Program-made: the position numbers and the translations under genes
Shown: positions 1 through 9,100 of the stretch, piece by piece
Numbering within the stretch: the stretch's first letter is position 1
Layout: every line of letters starts with the position of its first letter
Notes under the pieces: generated by a model
The model's input: the letters and a program-made list of their open reading frames with translations, nothing else
Told to the model about the DNA's origin: nothing
Database searches by the model: none
Source: Spirochaetia bacterium
Lineage (GTDB): Bacteria > Spirochaetota > Spirochaetia > Sphaerochaetales > Sphaerochaetaceae
Direction of reading: 5' to 3'
Assembly (NCBI GenBank): GCA_900769955.1
Contig: CAAGIP010000178.1
Location: 1-28,718, forward strand
DNA: 28,718 nt

Positions 1-824
1 TCAGAAGCTATTTTCAGGAATGCCTTCTCTGTAATTCCGAGATCAGCTGCGGCTTCGGATACGGTTTCAAATCCTTTTCTGATGTATTTTATCTTCTCAC
101 GGACCCTTCCGATCATTTCTCCTCGTGTCTCACCTTTTTCAACGCCTGCCGCATAAAACGCATTGGACATCATGCTTATCATGGTATTTCCTTCCTCCGT
201 ATTCTTGTAGAAATTCACTTCCTCCCGGATGTGGTCGACTCTCATGTCAGCAGGATCACAGCACCCCAGATCATGCAGGATGTCCGCAAGCCTGCTGCCA
301 TCATCTTCAGCGCAGCGGTTCACATAAATAGTATACTGACCATTATTTAACGGCAAGTGCACTCTGCTGTCAAATCCTGTGAATGTGTATATCCTCTCGC
401 CCTGAGCGAAGATGTCATCTTCAGTGATGAAGATCACATAAGTGGCTGGGAGCTCCTCATAGCTTTCACCTCGTCTCAGATGGTTTGTATCCATAATTGA
501 GTGGTAGAACCGTAGCCTGAACGGACCTGCTCCTGCTTCCTTTATCTGGATTTCGATATTGACCATGCTCCTGTCGGCAAGAGTTGCCAGTACATCCAGC
601 TGTACTGCCTTCTGAAGCAGCAGGGCCGGAAATTTCTTTTCCGTTTCCACTGTCATCACCCTTATGTCGTCCCTGGAGAGTATTCCCTGAAGAAGTTCCT
701 CAACCAGACGGACGTTCTCGTTGAACAGGAGCTGCATCAGTGGATTGTGCATGGGTGTCATGTTCCTTATGATCTGCTTCCGTTCCTCATCACTCAGCCT
801 GTATTTTCTTTTTCCCCGACTCAT
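1..824 (-). CDS. Rpn-family PD-(D/E)XK nuclease / putative transposase (3' end outside window)
   Basis: The frame opens at the ATG at 824 and stays open to the window edge, giving at least 274 residues, so the C-terminus is missing. After a basic start (MSRGKRKYRLSDEER) comes the family's NPLMQLLFNENVRLVEELLQ segment. The nuclease-core pattern follows: an aspartate at D77 (QLDVLATL) and E91-I-Q93 (NIEIQIKE). This is the layout of PDDEXK_2/Rpn recombination-promoting nucleases, which are known to cut DNA and stimulate RecA-independent recombination in E. coli. The visible end (KGFETVSEAAADLGITE) resembles the small helical tail common in this family. The start has an AAGGAG six bases upstream. 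No neighbour suggests a specific role; these genes are typically dispersed and multicopy. Family call good, biological role unknown. Confidence 0.8.
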   Translation of the reverse strand, partial: MSRGKRKYRLSDEERKQIIRNMTPMHNPLMQLLFNENVRLVEELLQGILSRDDIRVMTVETEKKFPALLLQKAVQLDVLATLADRSMVNIEIQIKEAGAGPFRLRFYHSIMDTNHLRRGESYEELPATYVIFITEDDIFAQGERIYTFTGFDSRVHLPLNNGQYTIYVNRCAEDDGSRLADILHDLGCCDPADMRVDHIREEVNFYKNTEEGNTMISMMSNAFYAAGVEKGETRGEMIGRVREKIKYIRKGFETVSEAAADLGITEKAFLKIAS

Positions 825-854
825 TCTGTCTCCTTTTTAAGTAGTCTTTCTGTA

Positions 855-881
855 TCAAACGGGTTTCCTGTGCGTTGGCAT
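855..881 (-). other. Possible 8-codon leader ORF upstream of the Rpn-family gene
   Basis: On the minus strand an ATG at 881 opens a frame encoding MPTHRKPV followed by TGA. It is preceded by AAGGAGG (887-893) at five-base spacing, which is a better ribosome site than that of the following gene. The stop lies about 30 bases before the Rpn-family ATG. It could be a translated leader, or a decayed earlier start. Only the sequence pattern supports it. Confidence 0.3.
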
Positions 882-942
882 GGCTTCCTCCTTTTGAATG
901 TGGTCCTACTAATAATCAACAGAAAATGAGTTTTTTCCCGGA

Positions 943-972
943 TTGATACTTTTCCTTCCTCGGCGGTATGAT
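943..972 (+). promoter_or_regulatory. Candidate sigma-70 promoter of the HD-domain gene
   Basis: TTGATA (943-948) is separated by 18 bases from TATGAT (967-972). Transcription would begin near 979, leaving a very short leader that starts at the AAGGAG ribosome site (979-984) of the gene beginning at 994. The match is by eye. Confidence 0.4.
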
Positions 973-993
973 GGAAACAAGGAGTTTTCATAG

Positions 994-1542
994 ATGATCA
1001 CAAGAGACGAAGCACTTGAAGTGTTTAGGAAATACAATAAAAGCGAGAGCCTGCTTCACCACGCACTGTGTGTTGAGGCAACCATGAGGGAGGCTGCGGT
1101 AAAGAAGGGAGAGGATCCCGAATACTGGGGTATTGTCGGTCTTCTTCATGACATTGACTGGGAGATGTATCCTGAGGAGCATTGCAGGAAGGCACCCGAG
1201 CTGCTTGCACCCTACTTTGATGATGCGTTCATACATGCTGTATGCTGTCACGGATGGGGAATATGCACAGATGTCGAGCCAAAGCTTGAGATGGAGAAAA
1301 TCCTTTACACGATCGATGAGCTTACCGGGCTTGTCTATGCAACTGCCCTGATGAGGCCTGAGAGAATGGCAGGCATGAGTGTTAAGTCAGTTAAGAAGAA
1401 GTGGTCAAGCAAGGGTTTTGCCGCAGGCGTCAACAGGGAGCTTATCCTGAAGGGAAGCGAGCTCTGCGGAATTGAGCTTCCCGAGCTCATTCAGATGACA
1501 ATCGATGCCCTTACAAAGGTATCTGCGGAGATCGGGCTGTGA
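994..1542 (+). CDS. HD-domain phosphohydrolase
   Basis: This 182-residue protein carries the ordered metal-binding pattern of the HD superfamily: H22/H23 (LLHHALCVE), H52-D53 (GLLHDIDWE), H86 (CCHGWG) and D108 (YTIDELTG). Family members are metal-dependent phosphohydrolases or phosphodiesterases, usually cytosolic, and this short single-domain group has no assigned substrate. The length is normal for a stand-alone HDIG-like protein and nothing is missing. The ATG has AAGGAG nine bases upstream. The gene diverges from the Rpn-family gene. Its TGA overlaps a GTG that may begin a 39-codon gene. I see no sign of horizontal transfer. Confidence 0.85.
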   Translation: MITRDEALEVFRKYNKSESLLHHALCVEATMREAAVKKGEDPEYWGIVGLLHDIDWEMYPEEHCRKAPELLAPYFDDAFIHAVCCHGWGICTDVEPKLEMEKILYTIDELTGLVYATALMRPERMAGMSVKSVKKKWSSKGFAAGVNRELILKGSELCGIELPELIQMTIDALTKVSAEIGL

Positions 1543-1658
1543 AGGATGATGATGCCTGGGAGGTCGGAGACCCCATGATCGAGTGGACGGGGCGGGCTGA
1601 AGGAATGGATGACCAGCAGTTCAGCTTCTCCGATCTTCACTTTGAAAGCGAGAGATAA
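1539..1658 (+). CDS. Possible small acidic protein (39 aa), translationally coupled to the HD gene
   Basis: A GTG at 1539 overlaps the stop of the HD-domain gene as GTGA and opens a 39-residue frame ending in TAA at 1656-1658. GGAG lies eight bases upstream (1527-1530). The product is very acidic, contains two tryptophans and ends in FSDLHFESER; I recognise no family. The last 22 bases run antisense over the end of the flavoprotein gene on the other strand. The same GTGA overlap style is used by the flavoprotein gene after aspS, which makes the coupling plausible. It could equally be a chance open frame. Confidence 0.4.
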   Translation: MKDDDAWEVGDPMIEWTGRAEGMDDQQFSFSDLHFESER

Positions 1659-2773
1659 ACTGCATGTGCACTGGCAAAGGCGTAGGTGAGGTTATAGCCG
1701 CCGCACTTACCGTCGACGTCGGTGCACTCTCCGATTATGTAAAGATCTTTGCATATCTTTGATTCAAATGTCTTGCTGTCCAGCTCAGATGTGTCCACAC
1801 CGCCGGATGTTACCGTTGCGTATTTAAGCTCATCGGGCCTGACGGTAAGACGGAGAGCCGTGATGGCCGTTATTATTTCCTGAAGATCCTTCTTCGCAAG
1901 GCATGCAACCTTCTTTTCCCCCTGAGGCAGCAGGACTGAAAGCAGGGCTTTTGGAAGGGCCGTCAGTTCATGAACCGCGTTCAGCGTTTCCTTCTTCCCG
2001 TTACACGACTTTATTTCTTCAGGTGTGATGCATGTAAATGACAGTGTGATGCCATCACCGGGCGTTATGTCATGGGAAAGATCCATTACCATTGGCCCTG
2101 ATATGCCTCTTCGGGTAAACAGGACGGATCCTGTGTATTTCTTCTTCTTATGAGTCAGCATGACGTTTTCCACCGTTATTCCCTGTATCAGGGAAGTGTC
2201 AATGTCGGTTATCAGAGCGCTGAGGGCAGGACGCAGTGGGATAATCCTGTGTCCGAGTTTTTTCAGGATCGGGAAGAATGAACCGTCGGAACCTGTGGCA
2301 GGGTATGAGGCACCTCCGGTAGCGACGCATACATGCTTTGCATTGTATTTCCCTTTGACTGTCGTGACGGCAAAGTACCCGTCTTTCCTTTCAATGTCAG
2401 TTACGGCTTCCGAAAGATGAACGTTATTCATATTTCTGCATATTGCATCGGCAATACTGCGGGCCTCCATGGAGGAGGGGAATACTTTTCCATCCTCACG
2501 GACAGTCGTTTCCACCCCGATCGAGAAAAAGTGCTTTCTTATATCATCAGGCGTGAATGCGTACAGGCACGGTGAAACAAAGGCTTTCTTTTTGTGATAC
2601 ATGGTCACAAGTGTTTTTGCATCGCACTCATGAGTCAGGTTGCACGCACCTCCTCCCGTGATGAGGAGTTTGGACATCAGGCGGTCCGTCTTTTCAAAAA
2701 GATGTGATGTGGGTAAGAGTGAAGAAAGGAAGGAGCCGGCGGCTCCTCCCCCTATGATGATTAAATCGATCAC
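1637..2773 (-). CDS. HI0933-family NAD(P)/FAD-dependent oxidoreductase
   Basis: This 378-residue protein matches the HI0933/BaiN-like flavoprotein family in order along its length. There is an FAD-binding IIGGGAAG at residues 6-13, an ITGGGACNLTH segment near residue 40 (family form SGGGRCN-T), TRRGISGP in the middle, and DVDGKCGGYNL near the C-terminus, where the family has DVDG-GGYN. Members are cytosolic flavin-linked oxidoreductases whose physiological substrates are mostly unknown. The length is close to the usual 390-400. The start is GTG at 2773 and overlaps the aspS stop as GTGA, so the gene is probably translated by coupling from the aspS message. No separate promoter is visible. Confidence 0.85.
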   Translation of the reverse strand: MIDLIIIGGGAAGSFLSSLLPTSHLFEKTDRLMSKLLITGGGACNLTHECDAKTLVTMYHKKKAFVSPCLYAFTPDDIRKHFFSIGVETTVREDGKVFPSSMEARSIADAICRNMNNVHLSEAVTDIERKDGYFAVTTVKGKYNAKHVCVATGGASYPATGSDGSFFPILKKLGHRIIPLRPALSALITDIDTSLIQGITVENVMLTHKKKKYTGSVLFTRRGISGPMVMDLSHDITPGDGITLSFTCITPEEIKSCNGKKETLNAVHELTALPKALLSVLLPQGEKKVACLAKKDLQEIITAITALRLTVRPDELKYATVTSGGVDTSELDSKTFESKICKDLYIIGECTDVDGKCGGYNLTYAFASAHAVYLSLSK

Positions 2774-4560
2774 TTTTCCTCTGTGCTGACGACGAGCTTC
2801 AGCTCCCTGAGCTGGAGGTCCTCAACAGGTGCCGGGCAGTCATCCATCGGTGACATTGCGGCAGTGTTCTTCGGGAATGCGATGACTTCCCTGATCGTGT
2901 TGACCTTGCTGATGATCATGCACAGTCTGTCGATACCGGGAGCAATTCCTCCGTGGGGAGGTGGTGAGAACTTAAATGCATCGAGCAGGAAGCCGAAGCG
3001 CTCCTGAGCAACGTCATCAGGGAAGTTACAGATCCTGAAGATTCTCTTCTGGAGCTCGATGTCGTGGATTCTTATGGACCCTGATGCGAGTTCGTAGCCG
3101 TTGAGCACGAGGTCGTAGAGGTCACCCTTAACGGCACCGGGATCGGATTCCAGTGTGTCGAGGTACTCAGCCTGAGGCATGCTGAACATGTGGTGGGCAG
3201 CTTCCCAGTGGCCCTCATCCTCGTTGTACTCGAAGAGAGGGAAGTCGATGATCCAGCAGAATGCAAACTCATCTTCCTTTATGAGCTTCAGGTCTGCACC
3301 GAGCTTGCTCCTGACTGCACCGAGGCTGTTGCAGCACTTCTTCCAGTTCTCATGGGCAACCATGAGAATGATGTCTCCGTCCTTTGCTCCGGTAGTCTCA
3401 AGAACCTCATCCTCAAGACCTGCGAAGTACTTGGTTACGCCGCCTGAAAGCTTTCCGTCCTGAACCTTCATCCAGGCAAGACCCCTGGCACCGTAAACCT
3501 TTGCCGCATCCTCAAGCTCAGTGATGTACTTTCTGGTATATTCGTGACCTTCCGTCTTGGGGGCGACGATGTACTTTACGGCACCCTTTCCCGCAAGAGG
3601 CTCAAGGAATGCATTGAAGGTGGACTTCGAAGCAAATGATGATGCATCGTGCATCTCAAGACCGAACCTGAGATCGGGCTTGTCGCAGCCGTATGTGTTG
3701 AGTGCGTCGTTGTAGCTTATTCTCTTAAAGTGTGCGGGAAGTTCCACACCGACAACCTTCTTAAATACCTCTCCGAAGAGATCTTCCATGAGTTCAAGCA
3801 CGTCATCTCGCTTCACATAGCTCATCTCGATATCGAGCTGAGTGAATTCCAGCTGTCTGTCACCCCTGGGGTCCTCATCACGGTAACAGCGTGCGATCTG
3901 GAAGTACTTGTCCATGCCGCTGACCATGAGAAGCTGCTTGTAGAGCTGGGGTGACTGGGGAAGTGCGAAGAACTTACCCGGATAGATTCTGGAAGGAACA
4001 AGGAAGTCCCTTGCACCTTCGGGTGTGCTTCTGATGAGAGTCGGTGTCTCGATTTCAAGGAAGTCGGTCCTGTAGAAATATTCCCTGATTGCCTTTACGA
4101 TTTTATGCCTTAAGACCATGCGGTCGGTCATGCCTTTGCTTCTGAGATCGAGGAAGCGGTACTTGAGCCTGAGGTCTTCCTTGGCATTTACCTCATCATC
4201 GATCATGAAGGGCAGGACGGCGCACTGGCTGAGAATCTCGATCTTTTCTGCCTTGACTTCGATCTCGCCTGTTGCCATGTCCGGATTGATCATGGAATCG
4301 GGGCGGCGGCGGACGATGCCCTTCACTGCAATGCAGTACTCCAGCCTGAGTGCCGCAGCGGCAGCCTGGAGTTCCTCTGACGCATCGTCATCGACGACGA
4401 CCTGAGTGAGACCGTAGCGGTCCCTTAAGTTTATAAAGTGGAGAGCACCGTGGTTTCTGTCACGGTGAACCCATCCGTTCAATATCACGCTTTTGCCTTC
4501 ATCCGCAGCTCTGAGATCGCCGCAGGTGACTGTCCTCTGCATGAAAGCTTCTTCTGACAT
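2770..4560 (-). CDS. aspS: Aspartyl-tRNA synthetase
   Basis: This 596-residue class II synthetase charges tRNA-Asp with aspartate in the cytosol. An N-terminal OB-fold anticodon domain (about 1-110) is followed by the catalytic core: SPQLYKQLLM and the motif 2 region around RCYRDEDPRGDRQLEFTQLD, the bacterial GAD insertion (about 290-420), and motif 3 in GIAPGIDRLCMI near the end. The length is normal for the bacterial type. At the OB-fold site used to judge tRNA discrimination (RDRNHG, H37) it has histidine, as in several non-discriminating bacterial enzymes that also charge tRNA-Asn; this is inference only. The ATG at 4560 has AGGAG six bases upstream. A sigma-70 promoter lies just before the gene, and an HI0933 flavoprotein gene is coupled downstream. 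Confidence 0.97.
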   Translation of the reverse strand: MSEEAFMQRTVTCGDLRAADEGKSVILNGWVHRDRNHGALHFINLRDRYGLTQVVVDDDASEELQAAAAALRLEYCIAVKGIVRRRPDSMINPDMATGEIEVKAEKIEILSQCAVLPFMIDDEVNAKEDLRLKYRFLDLRSKGMTDRMVLRHKIVKAIREYFYRTDFLEIETPTLIRSTPEGARDFLVPSRIYPGKFFALPQSPQLYKQLLMVSGMDKYFQIARCYRDEDPRGDRQLEFTQLDIEMSYVKRDDVLELMEDLFGEVFKKVVGVELPAHFKRISYNDALNTYGCDKPDLRFGLEMHDASSFASKSTFNAFLEPLAGKGAVKYIVAPKTEGHEYTRKYITELEDAAKVYGARGLAWMKVQDGKLSGGVTKYFAGLEDEVLETTGAKDGDIILMVAHENWKKCCNSLGAVRSKLGADLKLIKEDEFAFCWIIDFPLFEYNEDEGHWEAAHHMFSMPQAEYLDTLESDPGAVKGDLYDLVLNGYELASGSIRIHDIELQKRIFRICNFPDDVAQERFGFLLDAFKFSPPPHGGIAPGIDRLCMIISKVNTIREVIAFPKNTAAMSPMDDCPAPVEDLQLRELKLVVSTEEK

Positions 4561-4595
4561 TTCTTTCTCCTGCTGAAAATAGGATTACGCGGCAA

Positions 4596-4624
4596 ATAAT
4601 ATCATTAAGGTGCGCTCTTGACAA
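4596..4624 (-). promoter_or_regulatory. Sigma-70 promoter of aspS
   Basis: On the minus strand TTGTCA (4624-4619) is followed after 17 bases by TATTAT (4601-4596). Transcription would start near 4589, about 28 bases before the aspS ATG. The -35 box directly abuts the stop codon of the upstream ATPase gene, so aspS can be transcribed independently of it. Confidence 0.6.
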
Positions 4625-5806
4625 TCAGAGACGCTTCTGCGGAAGCTGCATGGAGTACTCTCCGTTAAGGTATTTCCTGCTGTATGTGTCGCTTTTCCTG
4701 ACATTCTTCTGGTCGGAGAGCCTGTACAGCGAGCTCTTTCCCGTCATATCCCTGCTGACGAGATAGATCTGGTCCCTCCTGAGCTCCTGATCCATCAGCA
4801 TGCTCATTGCCGATGTCGCGATCATCTGCGCACCCCTGGGATTGACCGCGCTATCAGCAAAGAAGTTCTGCAGATAGCTGGCAAGATTCACGTGGAGTAC
4901 CGAGCCCAGATCATTTACAAGTACCGTTCCTCCTTCATCAAGTGCCCTGAAGAGGACGGGAAGCAGACATATCAGGTGTACTGATCCCTTACCGAGGAGG
5001 TTACTGTCCTGGAAGAGCCTGAGCTTCCTCTTCCTCACTATGTCACCGCTTTGTGACCAGACATTTGATGTCAGCTCTGCATCGATGTAGGAACCCATTC
5101 TTATGAGCTTCATGTCCGCAAAGTTCATATCCGCCTTCCTCATGATCTCGACGGCCCTTGAGATGTAGTTCTCATTGTTAAGGTACAGTTCAAGGTATTC
5201 CCTTCTGGGGTCATGTACGAAGGTGAGCTTTCCGAAGAATTCCTTCACGTCCCTTATGTACGGAGTTATGGGAAGTCTCAGGTTTTCAGCAATTGATAAG
5301 AAAAGCACTGATGAGGATGGCGCTAACAGAGATGCCTCACTGCGGCTCATTCCCGTTATCTGAAGACTGTCCATCTCCCTTTTGAAGATTGCCGTAAGAC
5401 GTTCCGTCCTTCTGAAAAGCCACTCCCTGGTGATTTCCCCGTTTCTTATCACGAAGCCATAGCGGTAGAAGCTTCCGTTCTCGATGATCTCAGCTTCAAG
5501 ATGTGTGTCAAGTGTCGAGGCATCCTCTGCAAGCGCGAAGGGCTCGTTCTCATGTGAAACCGGAAGGGAAGGGGAGAGGAATACCATCCTTTTCATGTAT
5601 TCCAGTGTCCTGATGAGATTGGTTTTTCCTGCTTCATTTCCTCCGAAGATGGTCAGATTGCGCAGTACACCCGCATTGTTCGGAAGCAGGTCCGTGCTTA
5701 TGTCCGTTAAATTTTCCGATCTGTGTCTGTCGTGACTTGCCTCGAGTGAAAGTGTTTGTTCGTCGTAAAAGGAACGGTAGTTTTTGAAGGTGAATCTGAT
5801 GAGCAT
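4625..5806 (-). CDS. AAA/ABC-type ATPase (AAA_21-like, overcoming-lysogenization style) with atypical Walker B
   Basis: The 393-residue protein begins LIRFTFKNYRSF, the signature start of stand-alone ABC-like ATPases related to RloA, OLD and abortive-infection proteins. A Walker A follows at residues 55-62 (GGNEAGKT). The C-terminal half keeps the fold (GSVHLICLLPVLFRALDEG, then VLVNDLGSVLH near 295-305). However, the Walker B pair that is normally Asp-Glu reads Asn298-Asp299, and the usual TTH switch motif reads ATSA at 330-333, so hydrolysis may be altered. No partner gene such as an RloB or TOPRIM nuclease is adjacent. The ATG at 5806 has GGGAGG seven bases upstream and its own promoter. 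Function unknown; a defence role is only a family-level possibility. Confidence 0.75.
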   Translation of the reverse strand: MLIRFTFKNYRSFYDEQTLSLEASHDRHRSENLTDISTDLLPNNAGVLRNLTIFGGNEAGKTNLIRTLEYMKRMVFLSPSLPVSHENEPFALAEDASTLDTHLEAEIIENGSFYRYGFVIRNGEITREWLFRRTERLTAIFKREMDSLQITGMSRSEASLLAPSSSVLFLSIAENLRLPITPYIRDVKEFFGKLTFVHDPRREYLELYLNNENYISRAVEIMRKADMNFADMKLIRMGSYIDAELTSNVWSQSGDIVRKRKLRLFQDSNLLGKGSVHLICLLPVLFRALDEGGTVLVNDLGSVLHVNLASYLQNFFADSAVNPRGAQMIATSAMSMLMDQELRRDQIYLVSRDMTGKSSLYRLSDQKNVRKSDTYSRKYLNGEYSMQLPQKRL

Positions 5807-5829
5807 ATAATGTTCCTCCCTTTAGCTAT

Positions 5830-5858
5830 AATGTAAAGCTTAGGTGAGATTTTTGCAA
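5830..5858 (-). promoter_or_regulatory. Candidate sigma-70 promoter of the orphan ATPase gene
   Basis: On the minus strand TTGCAA (5858-5853), a 17-base spacer and TACATT (5835-5830) lie just before the ribosome site of the ATPase gene. The predicted start point, near 5823, gives a short leader. Confidence 0.45.
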
Positions 5859-6094
5859 GAAAAATGCAAAAATACTGGTTAAGGATACCCGTTGGGGGGG
5901 GTGATGCTTCTCGGAACAAAAAATAAAGGTGCTGCTGACCGTCATCAATAGGTGTGTTGAGGGAAATTGTGACAAACGGTTAGCTAGCACCAATCGTTAA
6001 TAAGATACCATTATTTAAAAAAACTGTAAACACATTTTTGCATATTTGTATACACAGTGAATCCGGTGATATTGCATGGCATTTATGTGATCCG
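5859..6094. other. Noncoding stretch between carB and the ATPase gene
   Basis: No convincing gene lies in 5807-6121. Besides the promoter at 5830-5858, the stretch holds a run of eight G (5894-5901) and an imperfect dyad around 5976-5999 (AACGGTT and AATCGTT arms around GCTAGC). It also has a second possible minus-strand promoter: TTTACA at 6030-6025, a 17-base spacer, and TATCTT at 6007-6002. If that upstream promoter is used, the ATPase leader is near 190 bases and includes the G run, which reads as C8 in the message. Confidence 0.4.
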
Positions 6095-6115
6095 CAGGGG
6101 GGAAGGCTCCCCCTG
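6095..6115 (-). terminator. GC-rich hairpin just after carB
   Basis: CAGGGGG (6095-6101) and CCCCCTG (6109-6115) form a perfect 7-bp stem with a 7-base loop, beginning seven bases beyond the carB stop. On the minus strand no U-run follows, so it may be a transcript-end stabiliser or a non-canonical terminator. On the plus strand the stem is followed by a T-run inside the end of carB. The same arms recur after the tolC-like gene at 23851-23870. Confidence 0.45.
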
Positions 6116-6121
6116 TCTGAC

Positions 6122-9100
6122 TTATTTTTTTGACCTCAGTTCGCGGACGATGTACTCCCTCATCCTGCTGAACTCAATGGCCAGGGTTGCCGCATTGGCG
6201 GCACTGGTCGTGGTCGTGTACGGAATCTTGTTCCTCATTGCCTCGGTCCTGATGTCGTCATCACTTCTCCTTGAGTGGAAGCCCATCGGAGTGTTGATGA
6301 CCAGATCGACCTTATGGTGCCTGATCATGTCGACGATGTTCGGGTGTCCGTCCCTGACCTTGAGAACTACATTGGTGAGAATGCCTTCGGCAAAGAGATC
6401 CCTTGCGGTTCCCTTGGTTGCGTAGAGCTCAAAGCCCAGTTCCTCAAGCTTTCTGGCTATCGGGACAATTGTCTTTCTGTCCTTCCTGTTAACGGAAATG
6501 ACGACACGTCCCTTTTCCGGAAGCAGGTTGCCGCTGGCTGCCTGACTCTTTGCATAGGCTTCCCCGAAGGTCGTTCCGATACCGACGACCTCACCCGTGG
6601 ACCTCATTTCAGGACCGAGCTGCGGGTCGACATTGACGAATCTGTCGAAGGAGAACACTGCTTCCTTGATCGCCCAGCCCACGATGCATCTGCCTTCGGC
6701 AATGCTCTCGCCTTTTCTGACAAGTCCCTGTTCGACAAGATCCCTGCCTTCCCAGACGTTCACCGCGGCTTCGATGAGATTGACCCCGCTGGACTTTGAG
6801 ATGAAGGGAACGGTACGCGATGCCCTCGGGTTGACCTCGATGATGTAAAGCTTTCCGTCCTTTTCCGCAAACTGGATGTTCATGAGTCCCTGAACTTTCA
6901 GTTCGCGTGCCAGCTTCAGTGTCCACTCCTTCATTTCCGTTATGATTTCAGGCCTGCACTTGTATGGAGGGAACACGGCGGCACTGTCACCTGAGTGTAT
7001 GCCTGCCGCCTCAATGTGCTGAAGGATTCCCCCGATGTAGACGTGTTCACCGTCAGAGAGTGCATCGAGGTCATATTCAAACGCATCCTCAAGGAACTGG
7101 TCTACAAGCACCGGCGCTTCAGGGGAAATGTCAAGTCCTGAAGTTGCGAAGAATTCCTTAAGTCCGTCTGTATCGTAGGCAATGAACATGCTTCTGCCGC
7201 CAAGTACGAATGAGGGACGGAGCAGTACCGGGAACCCGATCTCCCCGGCCTTTCTGACCACATCGTCCTCGCTTGTGCCCATCCTGTTTTCAGGCTGTCT
7301 GAGGCCGAGCTCCTTCACGAGGGCTGAAAATTCACCCCTGTCCTCTGTCCTGTCGATGCTCCTTAAGGAAGTACCGACTATGTGTGCGCCTGCCTTCTCC
7401 AGGTCTGCCGCCATATTAAGAGGTGTCTGTCCTCCCAGCTGTACGACTACGCGGGAGCACTTTTCTTTTCTCATTATCTCTGTCACTTCCTCTGCCGTGA
7501 GAGGGGAGATGTACAGTCTGTCGGAGGTATTGAAGTCCGTCGATACCGTCTCCGGATTGCTGTTGACCATTATTGTCTTTCTTCCCATGTGCCTGTATGC
7601 AAGGGATGAGAGTGTGCAGCATGTATCGAATTCAAGGCCCTGTCCGATTCTGTTGGGACCTGAAGCCAGGATGATTACGCCGTCCTCGCCGAGGGGCTCA
7701 GTTTCATCAGCTTCACCGTATGTCGTGTAGCAGTACGGTGTGACCGCCCTGGTCTCGCCTGCGCATGTATCAACGCAATGGACTGCGATGTGGACATCAT
7801 CCCTGTCCCTCATTTCCTTCACTTCATCGGCACTCACTCCCGAAAGCAGTGCGATGCGCTTATCGGACATGCCGTTTTCCTTTGCCCTTTTAAGCAGCTC
7901 AGGCGTAAGTCCCTTTTCCAGTTCCTTATCAAGGAGTGACTGTTCGTAGAGCACGTAGAGGAAGTAGGGATCGAAGCCCGTGAGCTTATTGATACGTTCG
8001 ATAGCAGCTTCGCCTTCCCGTTTTATCACTGTGTATGCGGCTTCGAGCCTGAGGGGGTGGGCTGATCTGAGGATTGTTTCCGTATCCCCCTTCATTTCCT
8101 GAAGGCCCTCGATCTTCCGCTCCGCGCTTCTCAGTGCCTTGTTGAGGGCTTCCGCGGTGGTGCGTCCGAGCGCAAGTGCTTCCCCGACGCTTCTCATCTG
8201 GGTTCCGAGAGCGGATACGGGAAGAGGGAATTTCTCAAGCTCGAATCTGGGAACCTTAACCGCAACATAGTCCAGTGCGGGCTCAAAGCACGATACTGAC
8301 TGTCCCGTGATCTCGTTGACAACTTCATCAAGAGTGTAGCCCACAGCCAGCTTTGCCGAGCAGCGTGCGATGGGAAATCCTGTTGCCTTACTTGCCAGTG
8401 CGGATGAACGTGATACCCTGGGGTTCATCTCGATTACTATCATCCTGCCGGTCTTCGGATCGAGTGCGAACTGCACGTTTGATCCGCCGCAGTCAACACC
8501 CACTGCCCTGAGGATGTTTATCGAGGCATCACGCATCCTCTGGTAGTCACGGTCGGAGAGTGTCTGGCTCGGTGCGATCGTGATACTGTCTCCTGTATGG
8601 ACACCCATTGGGTCGATGTTTTCAATTGAGCATACGATGATGGCATTGTCCCTTCTGTCCCTCATGACCTCCATCTCGAATTCCTTCCAGCCGATAAGGG
8701 ATTCCTCGATGAGAACCTCATGCACGGGACTTTCTTCCAGTGCCCTTTCGACAAGCGGAAGGTACTCATCAGCGTTTTCCGCAATGGAGCCTCCCATGCC
8801 GCCAAGGGTGAATGAGGGGCGGATGATGAGCGGGAAGGGGAGTGTTTCATTTACCTTTTCCGCTTCCGCAAGGGAGTGAACGATCATGCTCTTTGCGCTT
8901 TCAAGACCGAGCTCTGAGACAAGGCGCTTGAATTCACCCCTGTCCTCAGCCCTGTTGATCGCCTCAGCCGATGCTCCGATTACCTTCACGCCGTACTTTG
9001 CCAGGATGCCCTTTCTTTCAAGTTCCATAGTGAGGTTCAGTGCACTCTGACCGCCCATTGTGGAAAGAATCGCATCCGGTGCGACCTGCTGGAATATTTT

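Noticed and set aside
6275..6799. 174-codon plus-strand frame at the carB 3' end
   Set aside because: Antisense to the conserved regulatory and ATP-grasp domains of carB.
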